Source: Bacillota bacterium
Lineage (GTDB): Bacteria > Armatimonadota > HRBIN16
Reading direction: 5' to 3'
Assembly (NCBI GenBank): GCA_023511455.1
Contig: JAIMBJ010000017.1
Span: 1-64,000 of the forward strand
DNA length: 64,000 bases
The translations under genes were made by a program, and so were the position numbers. Shown piece after piece: positions 35,205 to 44,254 of this stretch (positions within the stretch are counted from its first letter, which is position 1; each line of letters starts with the position of its first letter). Below the pieces are notes generated by a model, which ran no database searches, was not told where the DNA came from, and saw only the letters and a list, made by a program, of their open reading frames with translations.

Positions 35205-35435
35205 ATGTATACCTTTCTGGTCATCGTGCAGGTGCTGTTCGCCATTGCGCTCATCTTCATCGTTGCCATGCAGACCACGCGACATGAGGGGCTCTCAGGC
35301 ACGGTCGGCGGGCAGGTCAGTTCGCAATTTCGCGGCAAGCTGGGACGTGATGAGCAGCTGGCGATGATTACCCGCTATATCGCCGTGGGCTTCTTTGTCG
35401 TCAGCTTGCTCGTGGCCATAGCCAGTCCCGATTAA
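35205..35435 (+). CDS. secG: Preprotein translocase subunit SecG
   Basis: A 76-aa protein with two membrane helices (FLVIVQVLFAIALIFIVAMQ and AVGFFVVSLLVAI) joined by a short loop, HEGLSGTVGGQ, matching the SecG consensus. SecG assists SecYE in protein export. Its ATG directly follows the TAG of tatA, and GAAGGAGA within the end of tatA serves as ribosome-binding site. The grouping of both export genes is unusual but plausible for an operon. Confidence 0.9.
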   Translation: MYTFLVIVQVLFAIALIFIVAMQTTRHEGLSGTVGGQVSSQFRGKLGRDEQLAMITRYIAVGFFVVSLLVAIASPD

Positions 35436-35449
35436 GCGGAGTTACAGCG

Positions 35450-37603
35450 GTGTCACACCGCAGGCAACACGCCGCTGCGCTGGGTTGGTTCGCCCTCGTA
35501 GCGGCGTGTGTTTTTTGGAAGGTTGTCTTTGCGCAGCAGGTGCTCTACTGGGGCGACATCATGCTCTACTTCCTGCCCATGACCACCTTCGTGGCACGCT
35601 GGCTGACGCAAGGCATATTGCCCCTGTGGAACCCGCACATACTGTTCGGACAACCGTTTGCGGGTAACCCGCAAGAGTGGCTCTTCTACCCCTCCACGCT
35701 ACTGCTCACGCTGTTACATCCTGCCCGCTACCTTTCGTGGAACGCCGTGCTGCATCTATGGCTCGGTGGGGTTGGCATGTGGTTATTCCTGCGCACGCTG
35801 GGCGTTCCTTTCCGCTCCGCACTGCTGGGCAGCACCGCATGGATGCTGAGCGGAGCTTTCGTGCCACGAGCGCAGTTCCCCGGCATGTTCCAGACTATAG
35901 CATGGATGGGATGGCTGATGTGGTCGGTGGAGCGCGTGCGGCAGGCGAATAGCGCGGTGAACGTAGCGATACTGGCTCTTGCGGTTGCCCTGCTTCTTCT
36001 GGCGGGTCATGCACAGGTCGCGTACATGGCACTACTGCTCACTGCGGCGTGGGCAGGCTGGCAGATGGCAAAAGACGGCTGGCGCCCACTGCCGTCCCTG
36101 TTCCTCGGCGGTACCGGCGGGTTGCTGCTGTCTGCCGCACACTGGCTGCCGCTGCTACAGCTGCTGTACGAAACTCCTCGCGTGAACCTCTCGGTATGGG
36201 GGGCAGATCGCTTTCCCCTTCGCCCTGAACAGATACCTCTACTCCTCGTACCCGACCTGTACGGCACACCCTGGCAGGGCAACTGGCTGGGGAGAGGCAA
36301 CTACTGGGAAGTCGCCTGCACAGTGGGCATTTTGCCTCTGATGGCGGCATTTGCTGCGTGGAAAGCGCGTGCGGAGGCACGTTTCTGGATGGTTGTCGCC
36401 GGGTTGAGCATGTGGCTCGCCACAGGCACGTCCGCAGGGCTTTACATCGTCGCCTATTACCTGCTGCCCGGACTGAAAGCTTTTCACGACCCTGCCCGCT
36501 GGCTTATCGTTACCGACTTTGCGTTGTGCGTCGCCGCCGCCCTGGGTTGGGAGCATCTGCGTTTTTCGCGCAAGTGGTTGCTGTTACCGCTGGCTCTGAT
36601 AATTCTGGCGTCGCTCTGGGCCTGGCAGGGAGCAAACATGATCGAGTGGGCAGCACGCTGCGATGTCATCCGCGCCAGCCGACCGGAGACCGTCTCCCCC
36701 GCCCTCGTCTCTTCGGCTCATGCGACTGCCATTACCGGTCTTCTGCGAGCGATTGTGGTAGCGCTGTTCGCCGTGCTCATCCTGAGGCTCACACCGGCGC
36801 GCCGCTGGTGGGCGGCAATGCCACTGATTCTTTTTGAACTTCTGCCTGTGGCAATGCCTGCCAATCCTACCGCACACCTCACCGCGTTTACCCAACCACC
36901 GCCCACGGTACAGACGGTCTCACGTACCGGGGGCAGGCTCCTCGTGCCCGAACAGGTGCCTATGTGGCGTAAGTACGTCAGCTATGTGGACTACGGCCCG
37001 AACACACCCGAATACCTGCGCCACTGGCAGGAGATGCTCGGCTCCAATATGGGCATGATGTGGGGAGTGTTCGAGGCATCGGGTTACGAGCCGGTAGCAG
37101 TCCAGCGAGCGGTGAGGTATTACATACGCCTGGCACAAGAATGGAAACGGTCGCCAGAGGATGGTCGGCTGCTGCACAAACTGCAACGGGCAGGTATCGG
37201 AGCGGTGGCAACAGGCGAAACCGCCGACACCTGGCGGGTGTTTCCCCTGCCCGTTGAGCCGCTGCGCGCGTGGATGGCGGGAACCGGTGAACACTTGCCT
37301 GTGCGCGACGTGTCACCTCAGCAGGTGGAGGTATCCAGCGTACCTGCTGGTGACCTGGTGCTTGCCGACACAGCCTATCCCGGGTGGAAGGTCCGGGTAA
37401 ACGGTAAATCTCATCATTACCGTATCTCGGACGGCGTGTTTCGTGTGGTCAGCGTGTCCGCTCCCGGCTCCCGTGTGTTGTGGCGCTATCAACCCGATAC
37501 GTTCCGCGCAGGGCTGTATCTGTCGTTGCTGGGAAGTGCCGCCGTTACCGGTACCCTCGTGTTCGGGCTTTTGGCAGGGAAACCACGCGATGCCACGAAG
37601 TAG
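35450..37603 (+). CDS. YfhO-family membrane protein
   Basis: A 717-aa polytopic membrane protein. About twelve hydrophobic segments extend over residues 10-480, for example LLALAVALLLLAGHAQVAYM and LLLPLALIILASLW. The early loop QQVLYWGDIMLYFLPM ... GILPLWNPHILFGQPFAGNP is characteristic of YfhO proteins (GT-C-like fold; linked to glycosylation of lipoteichoic acid in Firmicutes). The C-terminal 220 residues are a soluble extracytoplasmic domain ending GLYLSLLGSAAVTGTLVFGL. The start is GTG at 35450 with GGAG 8 nt upstream. It probably transfers or handles lipid-linked sugars. Confidence 0.82.
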   Translation: MSHRRQHAAALGWFALVAACVFWKVVFAQQVLYWGDIMLYFLPMTTFVARWLTQGILPLWNPHILFGQPFAGNPQEWLFYPSTLLLTLLHPARYLSWNAVLHLWLGGVGMWLFLRTLGVPFRSALLGSTAWMLSGAFVPRAQFPGMFQTIAWMGWLMWSVERVRQANSAVNVAILALAVALLLLAGHAQVAYMALLLTAAWAGWQMAKDGWRPLPSLFLGGTGGLLLSAAHWLPLLQLLYETPRVNLSVWGADRFPLRPEQIPLLLVPDLYGTPWQGNWLGRGNYWEVACTVGILPLMAAFAAWKARAEARFWMVVAGLSMWLATGTSAGLYIVAYYLLPGLKAFHDPARWLIVTDFALCVAAALGWEHLRFSRKWLLLPLALIILASLWAWQGANMIEWAARCDVIRASRPETVSPALVSSAHATAITGLLRAIVVALFAVLILRLTPARRWWAAMPLILFELLPVAMPANPTAHLTAFTQPPPTVQTVSRTGGRLLVPEQVPMWRKYVSYVDYGPNTPEYLRHWQEMLGSNMGMMWGVFEASGYEPVAVQRAVRYYIRLAQEWKRSPEDGRLLHKLQRAGIGAVATGETADTWRVFPLPVEPLRAWMAGTGEHLPVRDVSPQQVEVSSVPAGDLVLADTAYPGWKVRVNGKSHHYRISDGVFRVVSVSAPGSRVLWRYQPDTFRAGLYLSLLGSAAVTGTLVFGLLAGKPRDATK

Positions 37604-37644
37604 AGTTTCCGATAAAACTGCCTTAACATGAGGAGACGTAACCG

Positions 37645-40332
37645 ATGGCGTTCGCTGTTCACACGACTTTCCTGATTGCCAGCGCGCTGTTGTGCGTGGC
37701 GTGCTCTGCGCAGGTCTCGCGGGAACTACCCGCTTTCGACTTCACCGACCCCAAAACCGTCGCCGAATGGCAACCGACACACCACATCTCAGGCATCAGC
37801 CATTCGCCCGAGGGCATGGTCATCGAAATCGGCGGATACGACCCCTACACGCACGGCCCCGTCCGCCAATTCCCCGATAATGTCCCGCTCTGGCTGGAGA
37901 TTCGCCTGAAGAGCGACCAAACCGGTATGCTGCAAATCTTTTATGCGAGGGCGGGACAGGGTACTGCTGAAGAACGTTCTGCACGCCGCTTTGTCCACAC
38001 GACCGACTGGGTGACGCTGCGAATGCCCCTGCCCGCGCTGGGTCCCCGCGCGTGGATACGGATAGACCCTCCTGGCACATCTGGCAAATGCACCATAGCC
38101 TACATTCGCTTCGCGCCGCGCATCACACCATCATCGCCGCAGTGGCAACCGCCTGCTTTAGAAGCGATACCGGCGGATGCCCCTAAAGTAACCTCCGGCG
38201 CATTGCAAGTATCTTTCCATCCTGACCGCGTGGGGACGCTGCTGGTCTCCGTGAAGGGACAGCCGATGGCGACGGGATGGAACAGGGCACAACTGTGTTA
38301 CGAGGCTGGAGACAGCGTGCGCTGGTTATCACTGCATGAGGTGGCAACCGCTTCGCTGGCTAAAGAGGGCAACAGGCTGAGAATGACCCGCACCTTCCGC
38401 GATCCCGACGGCGCGACCTGGAGAATCGAACAGGTCTTCGTCCCATCCACGCACAAGGACGTGATTGACGTGCGCACTGTAGTCACCGTGGACCGAGACC
38501 GACAGGTGTACTTCCTGCCCATGCTGGTGCTTTTCCCCGGTGCTGGTTCCTTCGGAAGCGAAAAGGGACAGGCGCTGTTCGCCGGACTCGAGTATCTGGA
38601 GAACGAGCCGAGCAGTTCGGAAGCGGACATCATCGGTCCTGCATCCAAACGGCAGGTCCCGGACAGCGTGAAGATTACCGCCCCGCTGATGGTGGTACAG
38701 GCACAGGGGCGATATGTGGGCATCATCTGGCAGCCTTCCAGCCACTTCAGTGCGCTGTTCGACTCCCCTGACCGCATTTTTCAGTCGGGCGGGCACGTGA
38801 TGGGTGTGCTTTACCCCGGCTCCAACGGCGACAACCGCGAGGAAGGTAACCTCCTGCCCTACTTCCCCGAAACCTTAACCGCAAACACACCGCTGGTGCT
38901 GGATGCCGCCATCATTGGCGGTGACGGCGATACGGTTATTCCGGCAGTACAGCAGTACGTTCGCCTGCGCGGGTTGCCGCCAGTGCCCAATACCGGACTG
39001 AATGCTCAGGAATATCTCAGACTGGCAGCAGCGGGATGGCTGGACTCGAAGATACGGGAGGGCAACCTCTATCGCCACGCCATCTGGCCTGGTTTTAATC
39101 CCCATCCTGCAGCGGATGCTGCGGTGTGGATGGAGTGGATTGCCGCACATATCGGGCAGACCGACATCGTGCGCCGCCTGCGACAGGCGGCACAAGAAGC
39201 CATTGCCATCGTGCCCAGAGAGCAGTATCTGTTCAGCCGGGTGTCACACGTGGCTTATCCAGTGGTTCCTCTGCTGTACGGCGCAGTGCCCGAAAGCATC
39301 GAAGCCGCTCGCCGCAGCGGGCGTGATTCGCTCCGTTCGTTCCAGCCAGATGGCACGGTGCTTTATGAACCCCGCCCTGGCGGTCCAGACTATGCCCGCA
39401 CTCACTGGGAACGCACCGCCAATGGGCTAACGGCGGCGGTGCTGGTGCGCTTGCTGGAAATGGCACTGTACAGCGGCGATCAGGAGCTAATAGCCGAAGG
39501 ACTTCGCCGGCTGGAACAGTTCAAGCGATTTGACAACACCGTGCCGCGTGGCGCACAGACGTGGGAGATGCCTCTCCATACGCCGGATATTCTCGCATCC
39601 GCACACATGGTGAAGGCGTACGTCATCGGCTACGAGCTGACGGCTAACCCGGAGTTCTTACGCCGGGCACGCTACTGGGCATGGACGGGTGTACCCTTCC
39701 CTTACCTTATCAACCCGACGGGACAGCCGGTTGGACCTTACAGCACCATCGCCGTGTTAGGAGCAACCAACTGGCAGGCGCCAGTGTGGTTTGGACAGCC
39801 GGTGCAGTGGTGCGGGCTGGTGTATGCAGATGCCCTGTACTGGCTGGCACGCATCGAGCCAAAAGCGCACTGGAAACACATCGCCGATGGCATCACCGCC
39901 GCCGGTATCCAGCACACATGGAAGCAGGACGACCCCGAACGGCAGGGCTGCTTGCCGGATTTCTACCGCCTGCGCGAACAGCGCAGTGACGGTCCTCCGA
40001 TCAACCCGGGCACCGTGCAGGCAAACGCCGTCCGCCTGTATAACCTGCCCGCCGTATACGATTATCGGGTGTTACGCAACAGCGGGGCCATCATCCACGC
40101 GCCGGGCGCCATTGGGGTAATCTCCGACCGCAAAGACGGTTGTAAGTTCAGGGTAAAAAGCTGGACAGATAGACCCTATTATGTGCTGGTGAACGGGCTG
40201 ACCAGACAGCCGCAGATAAAGATAAATGGACAACTGGTGGCTATCGCCAGTCCACATCAATTCCTGCAAGATGGTGGCAACCTGATCCTGCAGGTGCAGG
40301 GCGAAACCGAAGTAGAGATTACCATTCGTTAA
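37645..40332 (+). CDS. Large secreted protein, probable (alpha/alpha)6-barrel glycosidase or lyase
   Basis: An 895-aa exported protein. A signal peptide (HTTFLIASALLCVACSA) is followed by a beta-sandwich domain resembling a carbohydrate-binding module (residues about 25-165), a beta-rich middle (about 180-420) and a helical domain (about 440-760) with paired helices such as QEYLRLAAAGWLDSKIREGN, GLTAAVLVRLLEMALYSGD and FLRRARYWAWTGVPFPYL, typical of six-hairpin glycosidases. The C-terminus is a small beta domain. No family or catalytic residues can be named with confidence. GAGGAG precedes the ATG. It is cotranscribed with the esterase that follows 11 nt later. Confidence 0.65.
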   Translation: MAFAVHTTFLIASALLCVACSAQVSRELPAFDFTDPKTVAEWQPTHHISGISHSPEGMVIEIGGYDPYTHGPVRQFPDNVPLWLEIRLKSDQTGMLQIFYARAGQGTAEERSARRFVHTTDWVTLRMPLPALGPRAWIRIDPPGTSGKCTIAYIRFAPRITPSSPQWQPPALEAIPADAPKVTSGALQVSFHPDRVGTLLVSVKGQPMATGWNRAQLCYEAGDSVRWLSLHEVATASLAKEGNRLRMTRTFRDPDGATWRIEQVFVPSTHKDVIDVRTVVTVDRDRQVYFLPMLVLFPGAGSFGSEKGQALFAGLEYLENEPSSSEADIIGPASKRQVPDSVKITAPLMVVQAQGRYVGIIWQPSSHFSALFDSPDRIFQSGGHVMGVLYPGSNGDNREEGNLLPYFPETLTANTPLVLDAAIIGGDGDTVIPAVQQYVRLRGLPPVPNTGLNAQEYLRLAAAGWLDSKIREGNLYRHAIWPGFNPHPAADAAVWMEWIAAHIGQTDIVRRLRQAAQEAIAIVPREQYLFSRVSHVAYPVVPLLYGAVPESIEAARRSGRDSLRSFQPDGTVLYEPRPGGPDYARTHWERTANGLTAAVLVRLLEMALYSGDQELIAEGLRRLEQFKRFDNTVPRGAQTWEMPLHTPDILASAHMVKAYVIGYELTANPEFLRRARYWAWTGVPFPYLINPTGQPVGPYSTIAVLGATNWQAPVWFGQPVQWCGLVYADALYWLARIEPKAHWKHIADGITAAGIQHTWKQDDPERQGCLPDFYRLREQRSDGPPINPGTVQANAVRLYNLPAVYDYRVLRNSGAIIHAPGAIGVISDRKDGCKFRVKSWTDRPYYVLVNGLTRQPQIKINGQLVAIASPHQFLQDGGNLILQVQGETEVEITIR

Positions 40333-40343
40333 AGGAGGTCAAC

Positions 40344-41894
40344 ATGCGCTTCAGAAATGTCTGGATGTGTATCGCAGCTGGCTGGCTGCTGCTTGCAGCC
40401 TCTGCGTTCGCCGACGTGCGTCTGGCACGCATATTCAGCGACCATGCGGTGTTACAAAGGGGCAAACCTGTTCCCGTATGGGGCACCGCAGAACCCGGCG
40501 AGAAGGTCACAGTGGAGTTCGGCGGACAGAAGATAAGCACCGTTGCCGGTGACACCGGCGAATGGCGCGTGACGCTCAAGCCAATGCCCGCGGGAGGTCC
40601 CTTCCAGATGACCGTCCGCGGTAACAACACAGTGGTGCTCAACGACGTGCTGGTTGGCGAAGTCTGGGTGGCTTCAGGGCAGTCCAACATGGAGTGGCCC
40701 GTCGCGCTGTCCAACAACGCGGAGCAGGAAATCGCCCAGGCAAACAACCCTCAAATTCGGCTCTTCATCGTACCCAAAGCGGTTTCCGACCGTCCACTCA
40801 AAGACCTGAGCAGCGGCGCATGGCAGCCGTGCACCCCCGAAACCGTGCGGAACTTCTCGGCGGTGGGTTACTTCTTCGCACGGGAGCTGCAACGTGCGCT
40901 GAAAGTGCCGGTGGGGGTCATCGAAACCGCGTGGGGCGGAACCCCTGCAGAATCATGGACGAGCAAGCCCACACTGATGGCGCATCCCTCTTTGCGCTAC
41001 CTGCTGGAAAACTGGCGGCGCGCCGAGGCGAGCTATCCGCAGGCTCTGGAAAACTACCAGAAGCAACTGGCACAGTGGGAGAGGGCGGCAGCGCAGGCGC
41101 GCGCCGAAGGTAAACCCGAACCGAAGAAGCCCGACCCACCGCAAGACCCCCGTACCAACCCATGGAAGCCCTCCGGGCTGTTCAACGCGATGATCGCACC
41201 TATCGTGCCCTACGCCATCCAGGGCGCCATCTGGTATCAGGGTGAATCGAACGCGGGCAGGGCGTACGAATACCGCACTCTGTTCCCTGCCATGATTCAG
41301 GACTGGCGTGAAGCGTGGGCACAGGGCGATTTCCCCTTCCTGTTTGTGCAGCTGGCAAATTTCATGCCAGCCAGGCCTGAGCCGGGCGAAAGCGCATGGG
41401 CGGAGCTGCGCGAGGCACAGCTGATGACGCTCTCCTTGCCCAACACGGGTATAGCAGTGGCTATCGACATCGGCGATGCGAACGATATCCACCCGCGCAA
41501 CAAGCAGGATGTGGGTAAACGCCTCGCGCTGAACGCACTGGCAATCGCCTACGGCAAGAAGGTGGTATACTCCGGTCCCATTTATGAACGGATGAAACGC
41601 GAGGGCAACGCTATTCGCCTGTACTTCAAGCATGTGGACGGCGGTTTGACCACTCCCAACGGAGAGCCGCTTAAGGGCTTCGCCATCGCTGGCGCGGACC
41701 GCAAGTTTGTGTGGGCGGAGGCGCGTATCGAGGGCAACACGGTGGTGGTGTCCAGTCTCCAGGTGCCGGAACCGGTAGCAGTGCGGTATGCATGGGCGGA
41801 TAACCCGGTGTGCAACCTGTATAACCGCGCAGGACTTCCCGCCTCTCCTTTCCGCACGGATGACTGGCCCGGCGTGACTCAGCAAAGGAAGTAA
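40344..41894 (+). CDS. Sialate O-acetylesterase-like SGNH esterase
   Basis: A 516-aa exported esterase. After the signal peptide (AAGWLLLAASAFA) comes a beta domain, ARIFSDHAVLQRGKPVPVWG, characteristic of this family. The catalytic Ser is in VASGQSNMEWPV (about residue 113), the oxyanion region in AIWYQGESNAGRA (about residue 300), and the Asp/His of block V in DIGDANDIHPRNKQDVG (about residue 383). These enzymes remove O-acetyl groups from sialic acid or from hemicellulose sugars; given the neighbours, plant polysaccharide is more likely (inference). AAAGGAGG precedes the ATG. Confidence 0.9.
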   Translation: MRFRNVWMCIAAGWLLLAASAFADVRLARIFSDHAVLQRGKPVPVWGTAEPGEKVTVEFGGQKISTVAGDTGEWRVTLKPMPAGGPFQMTVRGNNTVVLNDVLVGEVWVASGQSNMEWPVALSNNAEQEIAQANNPQIRLFIVPKAVSDRPLKDLSSGAWQPCTPETVRNFSAVGYFFARELQRALKVPVGVIETAWGGTPAESWTSKPTLMAHPSLRYLLENWRRAEASYPQALENYQKQLAQWERAAAQARAEGKPEPKKPDPPQDPRTNPWKPSGLFNAMIAPIVPYAIQGAIWYQGESNAGRAYEYRTLFPAMIQDWREAWAQGDFPFLFVQLANFMPARPEPGESAWAELREAQLMTLSLPNTGIAVAIDIGDANDIHPRNKQDVGKRLALNALAIAYGKKVVYSGPIYERMKREGNAIRLYFKHVDGGLTTPNGEPLKGFAIAGADRKFVWAEARIEGNTVVVSSLQVPEPVAVRYAWADNPVCNLYNRAGLPASPFRTDDWPGVTQQRK

Positions 41895-41902
41895 CCCTCG
41901 CC

Positions 41903-41927
41903 GCCTCCCCTCTTCTTGAGGGGAGGC
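41903..41927. terminator. Bidirectional hairpin between convergent genes
   Basis: GCCTCCCCTC (41903-41912) and GAGGGGAGGC (41918-41927) form a perfect 10-bp stem with loop TTCTT. It lies 9 nt after the stop of the esterase gene and 21 nt from the stop of the convergent gene. There is no long T tract on either side. It could be a terminator or a copy of the GAGGGG hairpin repeat. Confidence 0.6.
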
Positions 41928-41947
41928 TTCCAAACAACATCACTACC

Positions 41948-43036
41948 TCAGATTTGCAGCCGCTCCACCTCTTTCAGAAACGCCTCTGCCTCGCTCACAC
42001 TGCGGAATCCTTCGGCAACGGTGAGCCAGACGCCTTTCGCGCCCACAGCCTCCAGCACCGTGAGCGCATCTTCTGCGGTTTCAGCAATGACCTGTACGCT
42101 TTTGCCCACCTGCAGGCAGCGGCGGTACACCTCTATCCAGCGCGACGCCGGGCCGTGCCCAGCACCGTAAACCCACTGCACGGCGTGCAGATTGGGGATA
42201 TCCAGTATCAGGTCCAAATGCTTCAACGCGCCCACACCGTCCAGATGGAAAATGCTTCGCTCCAGAGGCTCCATCTCAAACAGTATGTCAGGCAGGATCA
42301 TCTCCCGCGCCATCCCAGGCGAGATCATGAGCCAGAAGTCACAGCTGGGCACGTAGTACTTACCCTCATGATAGGTATTACACCAGGTGGTACAGCCGAA
42401 GCCCGCAGCCGATATCTTCGCATAGCTGCGCTCGAAGCTCTGCACGAACGCATTTGCCACATGCCTGCCCGCCTGCATGATAAGTTCAGGATAATCCACT
42501 AAATCTATACATAAGGACTGAGGGTCGCGCAGGGCAGCGAGGATGTCGTAGTTGCCGTGAAGGTCTGTCATACCCACGACGTACCGCCCTTCGCACCGCT
42601 CAATGGCATAGTCGGTCATGCGCTCGATGACCTGCCAGTAGGGGTTGTCGAAGTCTGGCTCCATCTCCAGAATGCGATACCAGTCCTCAGGCTCGTGTAC
42701 CACTGGTTTAGACCAGCTAGTGCTTTCGGAGAACTCCAGTTCACAGCCGAACAGCGTGGCGGTGATTTCGGGTCCCAGGTTGGGCCAGAACATCGGGAAG
42801 TTGTCGCCCACGTAGTCGTGGCACTGCATCCACGCAATGGCAGAATCCACCACATATTCCACGTCCATCCACCGCTCGCGGAGAGAGGCATGCTCTTTGA
42901 CAGGACCACGATACGGACGTGACGGGGCAATATGAAAGGTAACCGGTGGGCGGTCCACGATTTCGCCGTGCCACCACGCCTCAAAACGCTCCACTGTTCG
43001 ACCGAAGTCCGGTTTCCACTCCAGCTCGCGTATCAA
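41948..43036 (-). CDS. URO-D-like (uroporphyrinogen decarboxylase/methyltransferase fold) protein, paralogue A
   Basis: A 362-aa protein of the URO-D/MtaA fold. Typical parts: FEAWWHGEIVDRPPVTFHIA, VGDNFPMFWPNLGPEITATL, VVGMTDLHGNYDILAALRDP, VPSCDFWLMISPGMAREMIL and IFHLDGVGALKHLDLI. In corrinoid methyltransferases the last motif is HxC, a zinc ligand; here it is HLD. So a methyl-transfer role with classical zinc is doubtful. The start is TTG at 43036 within a TTGA overlap with the upstream gene's stop, with GGAGG 8 nt upstream. The paralogue upstream has the same length. Confidence 0.8.
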   Translation of the reverse strand: MIRELEWKPDFGRTVERFEAWWHGEIVDRPPVTFHIAPSRPYRGPVKEHASLRERWMDVEYVVDSAIAWMQCHDYVGDNFPMFWPNLGPEITATLFGCELEFSESTSWSKPVVHEPEDWYRILEMEPDFDNPYWQVIERMTDYAIERCEGRYVVGMTDLHGNYDILAALRDPQSLCIDLVDYPELIMQAGRHVANAFVQSFERSYAKISAAGFGCTTWCNTYHEGKYYVPSCDFWLMISPGMAREMILPDILFEMEPLERSIFHLDGVGALKHLDLILDIPNLHAVQWVYGAGHGPASRWIEVYRRCLQVGKSVQVIAETAEDALTVLEAVGAKGVWLTVAEGFRSVSEAEAFLKEVERLQI

Positions 43037-44121
43037 TTTTGCTTCCTCCACTTCTTGGATTGGCGTACCAGCTCATCCGCCTCTTCACGTGTGTTCGCCC
43101 ACGTACTGACCATGACGCCGCGCGTGCCGATGGCTTCTATCAGCGGCTGCACGCTATCAGGAGGTACCCCCAGCGCAAGCACGCCTTTGCCTGCTCTCAA
43201 TGCCTTCTGATACAGCGGATACCAGCAGGGGTCCCCGGCATGGGGTTGACCTGCACCCGGCGTCCACTGAATCGCGTTGAGTTTCTGGATACTGCACAGC
43301 GCGTCCAGATGCTTGATAGCGTCCACACCATCCAGGTGGTAAATGGTGTTATCCAGCCGTTCACATTGCCGCTCCAGGTACGGCAGCACGAACTCGTTGA
43401 ACAGCGGAGGGCTAATCATACAGGACATATCGCACTGCAGTTTGCAGGTTCTCCCGATACCCCATATATTGAACGCTGAGAAGACGGTGCCGCCATCTTC
43501 ATCCCGAATAATCTGCTCGAAAGCATCGTAGTAATCGAAATACCGCTCCAGAATATCTTTTTGGAGGCGGTGTACATGCTCCGGATGGTCAACCAGGTCG
43601 GTGAGCAGCTCCAGTGTGCCGCGCAGAGACGCCAGCGTATCCAGGTTCTCGATAAGATCGGGGAAACTGACCAGCGCCTTGCCCTTGAAATGCTCCATCC
43701 CCTGCCGTGCCATCTCGGTGTTGATTTTCCAGTATTTCTCCTCGGGGTTGTAAGGCGGTATCTGCGCGGTGGTGATGTCATCAAACACCCTGCCGTACCA
43801 CACGGTGTTGTGGTCAAAAGTAGGAGGACTGCCCAGGTGGATAGCCAGACTGCCCGGTCCCAGGTTCGTGTCAAACCATGGGAAAGCATCCCCGGCATGA
43901 TAGGTATGAGCCAGCTGCCAGTCGGTTGCGATGATGCGGTACTCGACGTCGAGCCAGCGTTCTTCCGGTGTGGGATCAGGCTTGGGCGCAGGAACGTGTA
44001 CAACCGGTTTCTCCAGAGGAGCATGCACAATCAGCAGAGGTCCATCCATCTCCTCTCGCGCCCACCACGTCATGTAGCGCTGCTTTACCTGGTCCCAGTC
44101 TGGTTTGTAGAGCAACGACAC
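43033..44121 (-). CDS. URO-D-like protein, paralogue B
   Basis: A 362-aa paralogue of the next gene, with YMTWWAREEMDGPLLIVHAP, PWFDTNLGPGSLAIHLGSP, ALVSFPDLIENLDTLASLRG, CDMSCMISPPLFNEFVLPYL and IYHLDGVDAIKHLDAL. It is a URO-D fold protein with the same HxD in place of HxC. I choose GTG at 44121 because GGAGG lies 9 nt upstream and it matches the start and length of its paralogue; the ORF extends 36 codons further. The role is unknown; members occur near glycoside-hydrolase genes. It probably forms a pair with the overlapping gene. Confidence 0.8.
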   Translation of the reverse strand: MSLLYKPDWDQVKQRYMTWWAREEMDGPLLIVHAPLEKPVVHVPAPKPDPTPEERWLDVEYRIIATDWQLAHTYHAGDAFPWFDTNLGPGSLAIHLGSPPTFDHNTVWYGRVFDDITTAQIPPYNPEEKYWKINTEMARQGMEHFKGKALVSFPDLIENLDTLASLRGTLELLTDLVDHPEHVHRLQKDILERYFDYYDAFEQIIRDEDGGTVFSAFNIWGIGRTCKLQCDMSCMISPPLFNEFVLPYLERQCERLDNTIYHLDGVDAIKHLDALCSIQKLNAIQWTPGAGQPHAGDPCWYPLYQKALRAGKGVLALGVPPDSVQPLIEAIGTRGVMVSTWANTREEADELVRQSKKWRKQN

Positions 44122-44254
44122 TTTCAAAACCCTCCAGTCTTTATGACTGTCGCTAGTGTTCTGTGAAGGAATAACCGGTTCCTTGTGCAGAAAGGATAGT
44201 GGGCAGGTACAGAATCTGCCCCCTATCACTCTGTTGGGACGGAAGAAAGAGAAG

